DNA of 64,000 nucleotides from Bicyclus anynana (GCF_947172395.1 NC_069107.1:9592101-9656100); one strand, 5' to 3'. Positions 31,088-42,369 are shown, numbered from the stretch's first letter. Program-made: numbers and translations. The notes: generated from the letters alone by a model not told the origin.

Positions 31088-31191
31088 AAAGAGAATGGTG
31101 GTAGAATCTTTACAAATAGTCAACTGACGTGTCAAAAGTGCTTGTAAACTGATGAGCCTACTTGAAATAAATGATTTTTGATTTGATTTGA
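31088..31191 (+). mobile_element. CR1/Zenon-like LINE 3' tail
   Basis: GGTGGTAGAATCTTTACAAA, GTGCTTGTAAACTGATGAGC and a (TTTTGAT)n end. Its reverse copy is at 50356. No coding remains. Confidence 0.75.
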
Positions 31192-31624
31192 GAATATTGA
31201 TGACTTGATCGATAGTGTAATTAATAATTTCATGACATTCGGGGTTTTTTTTAATTTTTTTTTTATAATAGGTTGTTAATTAAGACCAAATTAGTGAATA
31301 GGCCTATGGCCTATTTTAATACTGATTCATCTGGGCCAAAGGAATGGACTCCTAATGCATACTTCCCGTGATAGTAATAATCTTGGTAGATATTCTTTAA
31401 GCTAAAGGATGTCAGTACTCGGCTGGCTTATTTAAAAACAATTCGCGATATCGAAGTTTTTATCTCGTGTCACGTTTTTCTCTCGTGTTGACAACGATTA
31501 TTATGACAATGTTAAGAAATAAAAAGTAATATGTTATTGTAGTGTCTTTAGTATGCTAGTAGTTGTAGTTATAAAGTCCCAGGTTTGACGTCCGGTTTAG
31601 GTTGAGTAAATATTTCTGGCATAA

Positions 31625-31670
31625 TATATTTGGGGTCCCAAGGTGCTGGAATGGCGACCTCCACTACCAT
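31625..31670 (+). pseudogene. RTE-like ORF C-terminal scrap
   Basis: The plus-strand frame reads WGPKVLEWRPP, matching the conserved near-terminal motif of lepidopteran RTE-type endonuclease-reverse transcriptases and the scrap at 44560. Confidence 0.5.
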
Positions 31671-31862
31671 TATTCGCTATCTCTGACGTATGCTAGTTGA
31701 CATATAAAAATGTCATCCGGTGCTTACTGGTAGATATCATGCAGTAGGTAAATGACATTTTGTCAATTGAATTTAATGTTTATTTTAACTAGGTTGATAA
31801 TAAAAACCAAAATAGTGAATAGGCCCGCAGGTGGACTGACTGATTTTCCAGTTAACATTATG

Positions 31863-32155
31863 ACACTACTAGCGGACGCCCGCGAATTCAGTTTTCACAA
31901 ATTTGTGGAACCGTGGATTTTTGCGGGATGAAAAGTAGCCTATGTGTTAATCTAGAGTATTTACTATTTCCATTCCAAATTTCAGCCAATTTCCATTCCA
32001 AATTTCAACCAATTTCCATTCCAAATTTCAGCCAATTTCCATTCCAAATTTCGCTTCAGTAGCCGCAGCGTAAAAGAGGAACAAACACTTACACACTATC
32101 ACACTTACACACAAACTTTAGGAGTAGGATTAGTAGGATTTAGGCAAAAGCCTTA
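31863..32155 (-). mobile_element. Helitron with internal minisatellite
   Basis: CTAGCGGACGCCCGCGAATT at the 3' end, GGATGAAAAGTAGCCTATGT, an expanded block at 31967, CTTCAGTAGCCGCAGCGTAA and CACACAAACTTTAGGAGTAG. Confidence 0.85.
31967..32052. repeat. 23-bp tandem repeat inside Helitron
   Basis: TTTCCATTCCAAATTTCAGC plus CAA repeats at 31967, 31990, 32013 and 32036 (last partial). Other Helitron copies have a single unit. Confidence 0.92.
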
Positions 32156-32515
32156 TTGATTACAGATGGTTATTTATTTGATGTATTTGGTAGCTAATAG
32201 TAAAATATCAAAGTGAATAGGCCAGGTATTGCGTCAACAATTACTACAAAAAGTATTAAAAAAAAAAGTCAACCGTTCACTAGGCGATGAATAAAAAACT
32301 CCCAAAACCAAGTTAGACCGAGTCAAAATTACAAGTAATTATCGTGCAGTCGTCCATCAGTGACGGACTAAAACAAATCGCCATAATTTTCTAAACAATT
32401 GCCTATAATAGCGACGCGAAGACGCCATTACGTAATTCCGTTTAAAATGCTCAAATTTTTTGACGTTACGCTTAATTGGTTACTTGTTGTGATTGTTACT
32501 ATTTAAGAATATTCT
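32156..32515. other. Unrecognised AT-rich DNA
   Basis: A short motif AGTGAATAGGCC recurs at 31290, 31815 and 32213, possibly an old repeat. Confidence 0.4.
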
Positions 32516-32518
32516 TAA

Positions 32519-32570
32519 CTAGCCGATACCCCGCGGTTTTACTCGCGTAGTTCCCGTTCCAGTGACAATC
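32519..32570 (-). mobile_element. Helitron 3' stub
   Basis: CTAGCCGATACCCCGCGGTT and GCGTAGTTCCCGTTCCAG only. Confidence 0.7.
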
Positions 32571-32633
32571 ATCATCCCCTTTCACTTATCCCACTTAAGC
32601 GGTGTCGACAAAATATGCCAATCTTCTCCATTT

Positions 32634-32927
32634 GACGGCCTCCGTGGCGCAGTGGTATGTGCGGTGGATTTACAAGAAGGACGTCCTGGGTTCGATCCCC
32701 AGCTGGGCAGGCTGGTGGGAGGCTTCGGACGTGGCTAGTTACCACCCTATCGACAAAGACGCACCGATTTAGCGATCCGGTACGATGTCAAGTAGAACCG
32801 AAAGGAGTGTGGATTTCATCCTACTCCTAACAAGTTAGCCCGCTTCCATCTTAGATTGCATCATCACTTACCATTAGGTGAGATTGTAGTCGAGGGCTAA
32901 CTTGTAGAGAATATAAAAAAAATCGTC
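32634..32927 (+). mobile_element. SINE-A, full ends with internal deletion
   Basis: Intact head (GACGGCCTCCGTGGCGCAGT, GGGTTCGATCCCC) and tail; the ATTGAGGTTTTCTTAA section is missing. Confidence 0.93.
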
Positions 32928-32937
32928 TCTATATTTC

Positions 32938-33038
32938 TTTTTTTTTTTATTCTTTACAAGTCCTTTCGTCCTAAGTCCACCACTTACCATCAGGGGAGAT
33001 CGCAGTCAAGGGTCAACTTATCATGGAATTAAAAAAAT
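32938..33038 (-). mobile_element. SINE-A tail fragments, rearranged
   Basis: TTTATTCTTTACAAGTCCTT reads as a minus tail end, but CACTTACCATCAGGGGAGAT and CAGTCAAGGGTCAACTTA read as a plus tail, so the strand is mixed. Confidence 0.5.
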
Positions 33039-33900
33039 GCTAATGATGCGGTTTTCAATAGAATTCAATTGTTAAAGCTTTAGTGTAAAAACTGTGACAA
33101 ATAGATTTCACAAAATTCATTAACTTTATTAACAGACTTCCAAAACGGATTTATGATCGATTTCAATATAATTATGTTTATAAGACGATAGTATTATATT
33201 AGACAAATGAAACTATGTGTTGCTCTGAAAACAGAATTATCTATTCCTTAGTATTATTACAATGATGAAAATACGCAATATTTATGAACACATTAACTCA
33301 CCTGAAAACAGAAAAACGACATTAAATGTTCCTTATTTGTCTTGGTGTAATTAAATAGTTTCGAAATAAAAAGAAATAACCTCTAACGACCGAAAAACTT
33401 CAAGCTTTTTTCCCTCTTAAAAGTGACAGATGACATTTGACAAATATAATATAGTGTCATCTGTTAATGTGACTGATCACAGACAGTCGATAGACGCGCC
33501 AAATTTAAATAGGATATACCTACATACATGGTATACCCTTACATGTTTATTGTTAATTGTCATTAAGTTTTGATTTTATTTAAGCCTAGTTATTTATTAC
33601 CTACTTATACTCCGTTACTTACGTACTTACGTATGTACTACAGTTATTAATAATTTATATCCCTTGAAGTCAAGTCTGCCGTATTTTGCAGAATATTATT
33701 AATACTAATTACGTGGGTAATTTGTATAACGCACTACAATTCTATGCTAAGTTATTCCCATAAAATAAAACCATAAATTTTTGGATTATTTTTATGATTC
33801 TGAGTTTTATTATTTGCTAAAAAACATACTTTGTTATTTTTTTCCTTTGTACACGCTATATATTAGCTTCAATTGTAACTAACTACGAAAATGTTGGAAC
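33039..33900. other. AT-rich spacer
   Basis: No repeat or gene recognised. 33405-33475 holds TGACAGATGACATTTGACAA, a motif seen near many insect MITEs, but no partner end was found. Confidence 0.5.
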
Positions 33901-33919
33901 CTTAATTTGACTTCCTTCT

Positions 33920-34140
33920 TGATATTCGATTAGGATGAAATTTTGCACACGCTCTGAGTTCTGATGACAATACTTGACTAGCTAAGAAACGTCATTACAA
34001 ATCTAATATGGCGGCCTCCTCATAATGGCGGACTGACTGTCAGAAATCCACCCCTATGATATGGATATCAAATGAAAGGGTTTGATGGCAGGAATACGAA
34101 AAAAATTGTCACGTGACTTAAATCCAATATTTGTAATTTT
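33920..34140 (+). repeat. Dispersed ATGGCGG repeat
   Basis: AAATCTAATATGGCGGCCTC, ATAATGGCGGACTGACTG and GATATCAAATGAAAGGGTTT are typical of a common lepidopteran repeat of unknown class. Confidence 0.45.
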
Positions 34141-34339
34141 TAGTGCGTGCTAAAGCATAAAAGCGTGAATTTTAGTTATTTAACTATTTAAAGCTATTAT
34201 TCAATAAAATTAAAAGTATCTACAATAAATCTAAAAATTAAAAGTATTTAAAAAAAAATATTTGAGCTGATATAATCAAATCAGTCAAAATATATAGCCT
34301 ACATTGTATAAACGATACGATGTTATTTTTGTTTTTTAG

Positions 34340-34625
34340 TTTATTTTTGTGATTTTGAAATCGGTTGTTTTTTTTTCATATTGTATGAAAGCGCCACAGT
34401 ACGGGCAATTTCGTTATTGCCATTTTAACACAAAATTACTGAACCGATTTTTATGAAAATTAAATGGGACCAATCTGGAAGTATAAAGAAATTAATAACT
34501 CTTTGAAACAAAAAAAATTATTTGAAAATTGGTTAAGAAATTATGAAGTTATGAGGTAACAATTATTAAATAAAAAAAACATACGCATAGAATTGAAAAC
34601 CTCCTATTTTTGAAGTCGGTTAAAA
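34340..34625 (-). repeat. Rep-R copy
   Basis: Ends in AACCTCCTATTTTTGAAGTC then GGTTAAAA, with ACTGAACCGATTTTTATGAA and ATGGGACCAATCTGGAAGTA inside. A plus copy lies at 42972. Confidence 0.6.
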
Positions 34626-35020
34626 ATAGTTGCTATAATAAAATTATAGCACCAACTATAACATGGTGCGTGATAAAAAAGATATTTTAGGTTACCTAAA
34701 CGAGTTTTATCAATTTGTCATTTCACTTTTTTGGATATCTTGTGGGTACAATTAGAAAGTTGTGTCAATAAACTGAATTTCGTTTTATAATAAAATACAA
34801 TGACTAATATGTACTTAAAAGGTTGTTGCTATCTATATCTAGATTTAGACATATTTCCCTGACTACAGGTTTCGGTGAAAGATAATATAATATCTCGAAA
34901 TATCTCCATAAGTTCGGTATAAGATAAATTGATATCTCCAAATATCTCCGAAGTTCTTCATAAGTCTTTTAATCATGACTGTGTATTACCTAATGTGAAA
35001 CAAAACATAAATATGTGTTT
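34626..35020. other. AT-rich spacer with weak 41-bp duplication
   Basis: At 34880-34965 ATATCTC(G/C)AAATATCTCC occurs twice. Nothing else. Confidence 0.5.
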
Positions 35021-35025
35021 TTTCA

Positions 35026-35274
35026 TCATTATCAACCCATATACGGCTCACTGCTGAGCTCGAGTCTCCTCTCAGAATGAGAGGGATTAGGCCACTAGTC
35101 CATCACGCTGGTCCAATGCGGATTGGCAGACTTCACACACGTATAGAATTAAGAAAATCTCTGGTATGCAGGTTTCCTCACGATTTTTTAAGTTGAAGGT
35201 GCATGCCACGAACCGGATTTGCACCCACACTCTCCGAAATTGGAGGCAGAGGTCATATCCACTGGGCTATCACG
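35026..35274 (-). mobile_element. SINE-B with internal deletion
   Basis: Both ends present (AACCCATATACGGCTCACTG; CTGGGCTATCACG), but the segment between TCCTCACGATT and GTTGAAGGTGCATG is lost. Confidence 0.88.
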
Positions 35275-35422
35275 ACTCGAGATGTGTTTACCGTTCGAGA
35301 AAAAACAAATGATTGCTCAAACAACGGTATAAAAACATATCTTTAGGTTCTTATAATAAAATTTCGAGGAAGCGAATCTGTACATTAACGTTTTTTGATA
35401 AATCATCATGATTATTAGCTTA

Positions 35423-35607
35423 CTAGCTGAGGCCGCGTGGTTCCTGTTCCCGTATGAGTACGGGGATAATAAGTAGCCTGTAGCCTTCCTCGATAAATGG
35501 GCTATATAAACCTGAAAGAATTTTTTAAATCGGATTAGTAGTTCCTGAGATTAGCGCGTTCAAGCAAACAAACAAACAAACAAACTCTTCATTAATATTG
35601 GTATAGA
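35423..35607 (-). mobile_element. Lep1-like Helitron, complete
   Basis: CTAGCTGAGGCCGCGTGGTT at the 3' end and ATTAATATTGGTATAGA|T at the 5' end; the outside bases read A and T on its own strand. It has a (CAAA)n tract. Confidence 0.9.
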
Positions 35608-36009
35608 TTTTAACTGGCCACTACAGGTTATACTTGTAGTGCATACTCTAGTTAAACACCTTATGCACGCCACTTACACGGAGAGGGGATATGGAACGTA
35701 GACAAGTAGGCAAAATATAATACATTTTGAAGAAAAAAGTTAGAATGTGCACACTTTGAAATTTTTCCTTGTATTGAAAATTTAGCACCTACCTAATGCA
35801 TTTTTACCAACAACTTTTGTAACTATAAAGACACAAGTTTTATATTAATTATATTATAAACCTCTTTAAGTGTAAGTTTTTTCCTACACTTCTTTACAGA
35901 TTTTTTTCCAATTTATGAAAGATAAATTATTATTATTGCACTCAAAATTAAAACAAATAAAGTGACGAACTTAAAATTAGTGCTAAACTTGCTTTAGGAT
36001 AAGAAATCT
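35608..36009. other. AT-rich spacer
   Basis: Nothing recognised. Confidence 0.5.
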
Positions 36010-36135
36010 AAATACGCCTTAGTATAAGAAGGATTCTAAACGTGCCTTAGTATAAGAAGGATTCTAAAAGCGCCTTAATAAAAGAAGGATCCTAAAATAA
36101 AGGATTCTAAACGCGCCTCAGAATAAGAAAACCTA
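36010..36135. repeat. 28-bp degenerate tandem repeat
   Basis: GCCTTAGTATAAGAAGGATT plus CTAAACGT-like spacer is repeated four to five times, with decay and one half unit near the right end. Confidence 0.85.
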
Positions 36136-36205
36136 AAAACAAAACTTAGCCTTTACTTATTGTATTTGCATCATTCATAAAATAATCTATTGATTTTTGT
36201 GCATT

Positions 36206-36510
36206 GTGATATCCCAATGGATGTGACCTCTGCGTCTGATTCTGGAGGGCGTAGGTTCGAATCCGGTCCGGGGCATGCACCTCCAACTTTACAGTTGTGT
36301 GTGTTTTAAGAAACTAAATATCACGTGTCTCAAACGGTGAAGGAAAACATCGTGAGGAAACCTGCACATCAGAGAATTTTCTTATTTCTCTGCGTGTGTA
36401 AAGTCTGCCATTCAGCATAAGGCCAGCGTGGTGGACTATTCTCCTAACCCCTCATCTTGAGAGGAGACTCGAGCTCAGCGGTGAGCCGAATATGGGTTGA
36501 TAATGATGAT
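36206..36510 (+). mobile_element. SINE-B, full length
   Basis: TGATATCCCAATGGATGTGA head, GGTTCGAATCCGGTCCGGGG box B, body and TGATAATGATGAT tail. Confidence 0.93.
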
Positions 36511-36711
36511 TTTTGTGCGGTTTTAGCAAGAATAATAATTAAAATCTCGCTGCAGACCCTAAGTTTTGTTGATAGTGTTTTGTTGGTTTTAATCGGACGT
36601 TAGGAAAAAAAACTACACAAAAAACCGAATACCATACGCAAGAAGTTAATAGCTACTACGGTAATACCTGCGGTAATACGGTAAAATTACGTTGAACGTA
36701 AATATAAGTGC

Positions 36712-37014
36712 TGTGATAGCCCAGTGGATATGACCTCTGCTTCCGATTCCGGAGGGTGTGGGTTCGAATCCGGTCCGGGGCATGCACCTCCAACTTTTCA
36801 GTTGTGTGCATTTTAAGAAATTAAATATCACGTGTCTCAATCGGTGAAGGAAAACATCGTGAGGAAACCTGCATACGAGAGAATTATCTCAATTCTCTGC
36901 GTGTGTGAAGTCTGCCAATCCGCATTGGGCCAGCGTGGTGGACTATTGGGATAACCCCTCTCATTCTGAGAGGAGACTCGAGCTCAGCAGTGAGCCGAAT
37001 ATGGGTTGATGACG
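36712..37014 (+). mobile_element. SINE-B, full length, well preserved
   Basis: TGATAGCCCAGTGGATATGA, GGTTCGAATCCGGTCCGGGG, hairpin CTCTCATTCTGAGAGG, end GAATATGGGTTGATGA. Close to a family consensus. Confidence 0.95.
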
Positions 37015-37277
37015 TAAATATAAGTAAATACCTACTAGTATAATCTTACATTGGATCTAAATTGCCATGTAGGAATTGAATCGAATACCGTAACAGTGAC
37101 TTTGTTGAATGAATGCACGAATATATATACATCTACGCAGTGGCTTGCACAAGGTTTTCAACTAGGGTATGCATTAATACGTAGAAATCGTACAAAATGG
37201 ATAATTCCTTCTCCAATACGTGTTTCGTAATGAGTCCTCAAGGCAGTGCATTTTTGCATCTACAAATATCTAACTTT

Positions 37278-37375
37278 TAAACAAATATTATAAAGAGTTA
37301 AGATTTGTTTGTTTGTTCCGATCAACTCAAAAACTTTTTTAAAACCGATTGTCACCATTCCACGTGGGCATTATT
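37278..37375 (+). mobile_element. Helitron 5' fragment
   Basis: ACAAATATTATAAAGAGTTA, (GTTT)n and CCGATCAACTCAAAAACTTT; the 3' half is missing. Confidence 0.6.
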
Positions 37376-37433
37376 TGTTTTTAACATTTAGTTTAGGTTC
37401 ATTAATATATACAATGAAATAAATGAATTGAAT

Positions 37434-37880
37434 GGAGATGATGACTAGGTTTGAATATATTGATTCTTATGACAAAAATTTATAACTTATGAATTACTCT
37501 GGTAAAGAAGGTCAATATTAACTAATTATTATATAAAAAACAAAGATTGACTTAATGTTTGCAAAAAGTAATTAGACTTCAAAATCTACTAAAAATCTTT
37601 TCTCGTAATTAGATGAAAATTCATACTCGTACATTTTTAGCTTCCTTACATTAAACGTGACATTTTATAAATAAATGAACTTTGTTTGAACGCCCATACA
37701 AATCTGACGATCATTATGATCAATGACGTCATTTATTCGTGACATTTTGTATGGGGCGTTTTTCAGGGATCCGTGACAGCGCCGCAAATCTGACCCTTTA
37801 AAGCCCTGTAGCTCCGAAAGTAATGTTCGCAGATACCCTGTTACTTTTACAAAATTGCTTTACTATTGGCATACTCTTTA
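37434..37880 (+). repeat. Rep-K, long dispersed repeat
   Basis: GATGATGACTAGGTTTGAAT to CTTTACTATTGGCATACTC aligns over its length to the reverse complement of 43290-43770. Shared core: GTATGGGGCGTTTTTCAGGG and ATCCGTGACAGCGCCGC. Class unknown. Confidence 0.75.
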
Positions 37881-38191
37881 ATACAATTTATTCAATGAAT
37901 GAAATGAATTGAATTGTAATCATTCTAATTGTAATCATTCCAAATCCAACCAAAATTCGGTATCACGCAACCTTGAAGCAAATTGGTTATCGCGGACATC
38001 TATCAACTCTTGACGTCTCAGTTAAACCAGATTACAGTGATGGTTTTATCGCTAAAAATAACAACATAATCTCGTCTGTGTTTCTACGAACATTATCTAG
38101 GGAAATGTAAATTTAATCTAGACTTTGGGAGTTTTTAAAACAAACCCAGAAAGCTTCAAAGTTCTAAAATACTAGTTCAAAAAGTTTATGT

Positions 38192-38336
38192 TCTTTTTTT
38201 TTTATTCTTTACAAGTTAGCCCTTGACTACAATCTCACCTGATGGTAAGTGATGATGCAGTCTAAGATGGAAGCGGGCTAACTTGATAGGAGGAGGATGA
38301 AAGTCCACACCCCTTTTCGGTTTCTACACGACATCG
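38192..38336 (-). mobile_element. SINE-A tail half
   Basis: Poly(T), ACAAGTTAGCCCTTGACTAC, tail and body up to TCTACACGACATCGT; the head is absent. Confidence 0.92.
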
Positions 38337-38345
38337 TGGTTGTTA

Positions 38346-38469
38346 TGTCAGACACGGACGATCAAGTAATCTCACATGCCTGCAGCGCTAAAGGCTTGAC
38401 GTCCGATAAAACTAGTCGTATGTTGGACGTGATCGGCATGATGTCATGCTTGATCGTCAGTGTCTGACA
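38346..38469. mobile_element. MITE-3, PIF/Harbinger-like by target site
   Basis: Inverted ends TGTCAGACACGGACGATCAA and TTGATCGTCAGTGTCTGACA are flanked by TTA on both sides (38343-38345, 38470-38472). A three-base TWA duplication fits PIF/Harbinger. A core fragment is at 19141. Confidence 0.75.
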
Positions 38470-38627
38470 TTATAGGTGTTAAAACGCTGGCCTACCACGA
38501 AATTGCATTTCCATTCACAGTTTTCTTCGATCGCAGTTTTTTTTAATCTGTTTGATAGGTCTCAAAATTAAACAATATTATTATGTATCATCAATCATGA
38601 AAATATTATTTACACTCTCGATCAAGT

Positions 38628-38890
38628 CATCAATGCGCTTTCATTTGAGACCACTCGAATATATATGCAGACATTTGGTTATTCTTCCCCACTTTTAAGT
38701 CCCAGAACTTTTGAAAGGCTTAACCGATTTTCATCAAACATATCTAAGAACACTTGCCCATAAGTCACCTTTAATACAAAAGTAAATAAATTGAAATCGC
38801 TTCATCCGTTCGGGATCTATGGTACCACAGACAGACTGACAGACAGACACGTCAAACTTATAATACCCCTTCTTTTACCTCGGGGATTAA
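38628..38890 (-). repeat. Rep-S copy
   Basis: GGTTATTCTTCCCCACTTTT, GGCTTAACCGATTTTCATCA and CAGACAGACACGTCAAACTT; the element's end is matched at 30972. Confidence 0.65.
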
Positions 38891-38895
38891 AAAGA

Positions 38896-39000
38896 CCGTT
38901 ACGACTATAAGAGTGGGTACGGCAATATTCTAACGGGCGGGGGTTGAACCACGAGCCCTCGGCGATGAAGCCGGCCGAATTACGATTAAGCTATTGAGGT
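38896..39000 (-). mobile_element. SINE-D copy, diverged
   Basis: GGGCGGGGGTTGAACCACGA and AAGCTATTGAGG are box B and box A on the minus strand; AGTGGGTACGGCAATA precedes them. Confidence 0.65.
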
Positions 39001-39339
39001 TTTAATTTTTTTTGTTTTAATTCTCTTATTTAAATGTAAATGCAAACTATTTTGTTGAAATAATGTTAAAAATGTATTTATAACAATAACCCAAAAAAAT
39101 CTTACATAACAACGTAAGCACTATCTCAACATTTGGATGTCAAGTACGCTAAAGGTCTGCTGATAATGGAAATAGAACGTCGGGAGTAATCCGAAGCTGA
39201 AGATAATCAGTACGCTGACAATCTACTTATACACATTGTCGCAATACATTCGTCAAGTGTGTTTTTCTAATGGACAAGCCTGTCACAGCCAGACATACTT
39301 CATTTATAGAAGCCTGAAATTTCCGCATTCTTTTTCAAC
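39001..39339. other. Unrecognised spacer
   Basis: 39285-39325 (GCCTGTCACAGCCAGACATA) resembles the Rep-F end. The remainder shows nothing. Confidence 0.4.
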
Positions 39340-39425
39340 AGTCCAGGATCCGGGGAGCATTTTTACAATTGCTTACTAGCTGTTTTTTTTACTGTTGCTT
39401 AATTACGAATAATAGTTTTTTTTAA
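39340..39425 (+). repeat. Rep-G end
   Basis: CCGGGGAGCATTTTTACAAT and TACTGTTGCTTAATTACG; the second motif is inverted at 39893. Confidence 0.55.
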
Positions 39426-39439
39426 AAAGAAGATTATAC

Positions 39440-39795
39440 GACTGGTTGATAAGTAAAACCTACTATAATGTCAAAGAACTATTAAAATAATAATTGTAAA
39501 AATGTTAATTGTAAAAATAATGAATTTTGTATATTGTATTGAGTCTCAGTCCTCTGAGTTTATTTTATTTTCATTTTTAATTTAATTTGGTAATTATGAC
39601 TATTGGTGTTATTTTTTCTTTTTTATTTGTAATTTCATTTAATTTAATTTAGTAATTGTGACTGTATTTGTCTTTTTCTTAATCTCATTTCATTTAATTT
39701 GGTAATTGTGACTATTTGTATTTTTTTATATTTGCACACTATTAATTTAGTGGAATGTTGTATTCTTGCAAATAAACAATTATTATTATTATTTT
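39440..39795 (+). mobile_element. LINE 3' UTR with tandem units and (TTA)n tail
   Basis: Three degenerate units of about 60 bp containing TTTAATTT(A/G)GTAATT and GTGACT precede TTGCAAATAAACAATTATTA. AATAAA plus a trinucleotide tail is typical of insect LINE ends. No coding sequence remains. Confidence 0.55.
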
Positions 39796-39799
39796 GATT

Positions 39800-39890
39800 A
39801 TTTATTATTTACAAGTTGGCCCTTGACTAAAATTACATTGCCCTTGAATACTATTACTGTAGTCAAGAGCTAACTTGTAAAGAAAAATAA
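39800..39890. mobile_element. SINE-A end pieces, inverted against each other
   Basis: TTTACAAGTTGGCCCTTGAC (minus sense) and GTAGTCAAGAGCTAACTTGT (plus sense) form a short palindromic remnant of two SINE-A ends. Confidence 0.55.
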
Positions 39891-40090
39891 AAAATACTAT
39901 TAATTAAGCAACAGTAAAAAAACAGTTGTTTAGCAATTTTTGATGACCTTTATTGATAAAAGTTGGGAAGAGGTCTTTTGTCATTTTGAGGTTCATCAAA
40001 AATGTATTTCTTTACTGTTGCTCATATTGCCCTGCAAATTGCGTGGTACGTTATCTCGTTCCTACGCTCAGAAATTTTTATTACCTAGTA
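39891..40090 (-). repeat. Rep-G copy
   Basis: AAATTGCGTGGTACGTTATC and CTCAGAAATTTTTATTACCT are the reverse of GATAACGTACCACGCAATTT at 58720. Confidence 0.6.
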
Positions 40091-40280
40091 ATCCTATTAT
40101 AACCCGTGTGCATTAATTTGACACCTGGCCATCAAACACATCCATACAAACACAGTAAAAACATCATTCGAGCCAAGTGTCTAATTAATCCGCACAAGCT
40201 GTAGCTACCTGTAGATCAATAATTTTCGTAAATATAAAACTGAAGCGCCTCATCAAGACGAAGTTACTTACGCAAGTAAC

Positions 40281-40640
40281 TTGATAGTAATCGATTATAA
40301 AAATTCTTCCCGAATCCTGAACTATAAGAACGATAATTAAAGCCATCACAATCCAAACTCCATAATTGGCTACCTTACTTCTGTAGTAGGTCACTTATGA
40401 TCCTTGATAATAATCAATTATAAAAATTCTCCCCGAATCCTGAACTATAAGAACGATAATTAAAGCCATCACAATCCAAACTCCATAATTGGCTACCTTA
40501 CTTCTGTAGTAGGTCACTTATGATCCTTGATAATAATCAATTATAAAAATTCTCCCCGAATCCTGAACTATAAGAACGATAATTAAAGCCATCATGATCC
40601 AAACTCCATAATTGCTTACCGTACTTCTTTCTGTCATATG
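40281..40640. repeat. 123-bp tandem array, about three units
   Basis: Units start at 40281, 40404 and 40527 (TTGATAATAATCAATTATAA). Units 1-2 are nearly identical. The core AATCCAAACTCCATAATTGG belongs to Rep-F, so part of a dispersed element was amplified in tandem. Confidence 0.95.
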
Positions 40641-41084
40641 ATAAGTATGGGTTAAAAAAACCAACTTTCATAAAATGAGGTACATGTGGCCATGGCAGAC
40701 CGTCTAATAGAGTAACATTTGTCGCAATGGATTCCTCAAGTGTGTTTTTCTAATCTAAACATTGACAGTGTTTTCATATAGAAGATACAGTTCTATAACA
40801 TTTTTCCGCGTAATTTTTAGAAAACAATTGAAATAGATAGATAAGATTTCTATTCTCTTATTAATTTATTTGTCATTTATTTAAAATTAATAATTGTTCT
40901 ATAGGGAAACAATAATTATGCTGTTCTTTTATAATACCCACTAATGTTTTTTTTCTCTTTTTGTTTGTTTTTTAACTTTTAATATTGTTCAATTAATTTT
41001 AATAGCCAGTGCACAGTAAAACCATCTGTGTTCCATTATTGTTTGGCTTAATTTCAATATGTATTTTGTAGAATAATAAATAAA
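40641..41084. other. AT-rich spacer
   Basis: The first 60 bp look like the Rep-F right end (CTTTCATAAAATGAGGTACA). 41040-41095 resembles a LINE terminus (AATAATAAATAAAATAAAA). Confidence 0.4.
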
Positions 41085-41625
41085 ATAAAATATAGTAGAT
41101 TGTTGAAACAAGGGGCTAAAAAGACTCATATACGAGGTATTTTTAAGGCACGAGCCGTAAGGCGAGGCTGCTAAATAGAAACCGAGTATATAATGGGTTT
41201 AGCCCCGCGTGTTACATTATACTTTTCACTAGGACTACGAGAAAATAAAATAATTCAGTACAGTATTCAATGTTACATTTTTTATACAGACGCAGCTTGC
41301 AACTCAATAAAAATCAATTAAAAACATGACGCATTCCACAGACAAGAACGCTGCATTTCGTTCTCAATTCAAATACTCATATTTATCAAACAATCAGGGC
41401 CTTACATATAGACTACAAGCCCTTGAACAAAAATTACCTGTGAAATGACCCAACGTTAATATGTACTCGTACCCACCTATGATTTACGAATTCAACCTTT
41501 TTCGTTTTATACTTAGTAGACAAAAATTAAAAAAAAAAAACAAAGTTACTTTAATGCTTAGCCCCGCTATGGAGTGGTAATATGACAGTGTTTTTGAGCA
41601 AGAGTAGTGAAAAATAAATTATTCA
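41085..41625 (+). repeat. Rep-H, longest copy
   Basis: AAGGGGCTAAAAAGACTCAT, GGCACGAGCCGTAAGGCGAG, AGCCCCGCGTGTTACATTAT, GAACGCTGCATTTCGTTCTC and AGTGTTTTTGAGCAAGAGTA occur in the same order, reversed, at 58800-59235. Class unknown. Confidence 0.75.
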
Positions 41626-41941
41626 TAATGATTTGATATGAAGTGCGTAAATCGTTAATGAAATGTAGTTTAGAATAAAGATGATTAAACAGTTGATAAT
41701 CTAGTGAAAAATGTAGATACGTTGTGACGAAGAAGTCGTTATCAATGGACTGCAGTGCAGTAGTATCCTTCACACCCAATTTTTTTATATTGAAATGATA
41801 ACTTCTTGAGTTAACCACTTCGTAACGTAACCCGTTACGGCGCCATTCTGTCTGGCTTCCCTTTCTATAACGCATACGGCAGCAGGTTTATGCACTACAG
41901 TCGAGCGACCCGAGACGCACACGTTTCTTTCCTATAATAAG

Positions 41942-42130
41942 TTAACAGGCGCCACGCGGTTTCACCCGCGTGGTTACCGTTCCCGTAGGAATATGGGTAT
42001 AAAATATAGCCTATAGCACTCGGGGATAGTGTAGCTTCCAAACAGTGAAATAATTTTTCAAATCGGTACAGTAGTTTCAGAGCAATCAATGCAAACAAAC
42101 AAACAATTAAATCTTTATAATATTAGTAAC
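41942..42130 (-). mobile_element. Lep1-like Helitron
   Basis: GGCGCCACGCGGTTTCACCC (3' end, CTAG degraded to TTAA), CAAATCGGTACAGTAGTTTC and TTTATAATATTAGTAAC. Confidence 0.88.
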
Positions 42131-42149
42131 AAATAATATCGTGGATCAA

Positions 42150-42176
42150 GTTTTCTACGCGGACGAAGTCGCGGGA
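42150..42176 (+). mobile_element. Helitron 3' hairpin scrap
   Basis: TACGCGGACGAAGTCGCGGG only. Confidence 0.6.
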
Positions 42177-42369
42177 ATTGTTTATCCTAAAAATCGAACG
42201 TCAAACACCTGTCATAGAAGATAGCTCTCTAGTTTTCCCCGTTACGCATTTCAATACAAGACTCATTTACATCAGATAAGATCAAAATCAAAAGTAATTT
42301 TTTTATCGGTGACGATATACTTTTCCTGCTATTAGGTATATTTGGAACACAAAATGTTTTTTTTTTTAT

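Noticed and set aside
41567..41875. 102-codon open frame on the minus strand
   Set aside because: Partly inside Rep-H, AT-rich codons, no recognised motif.
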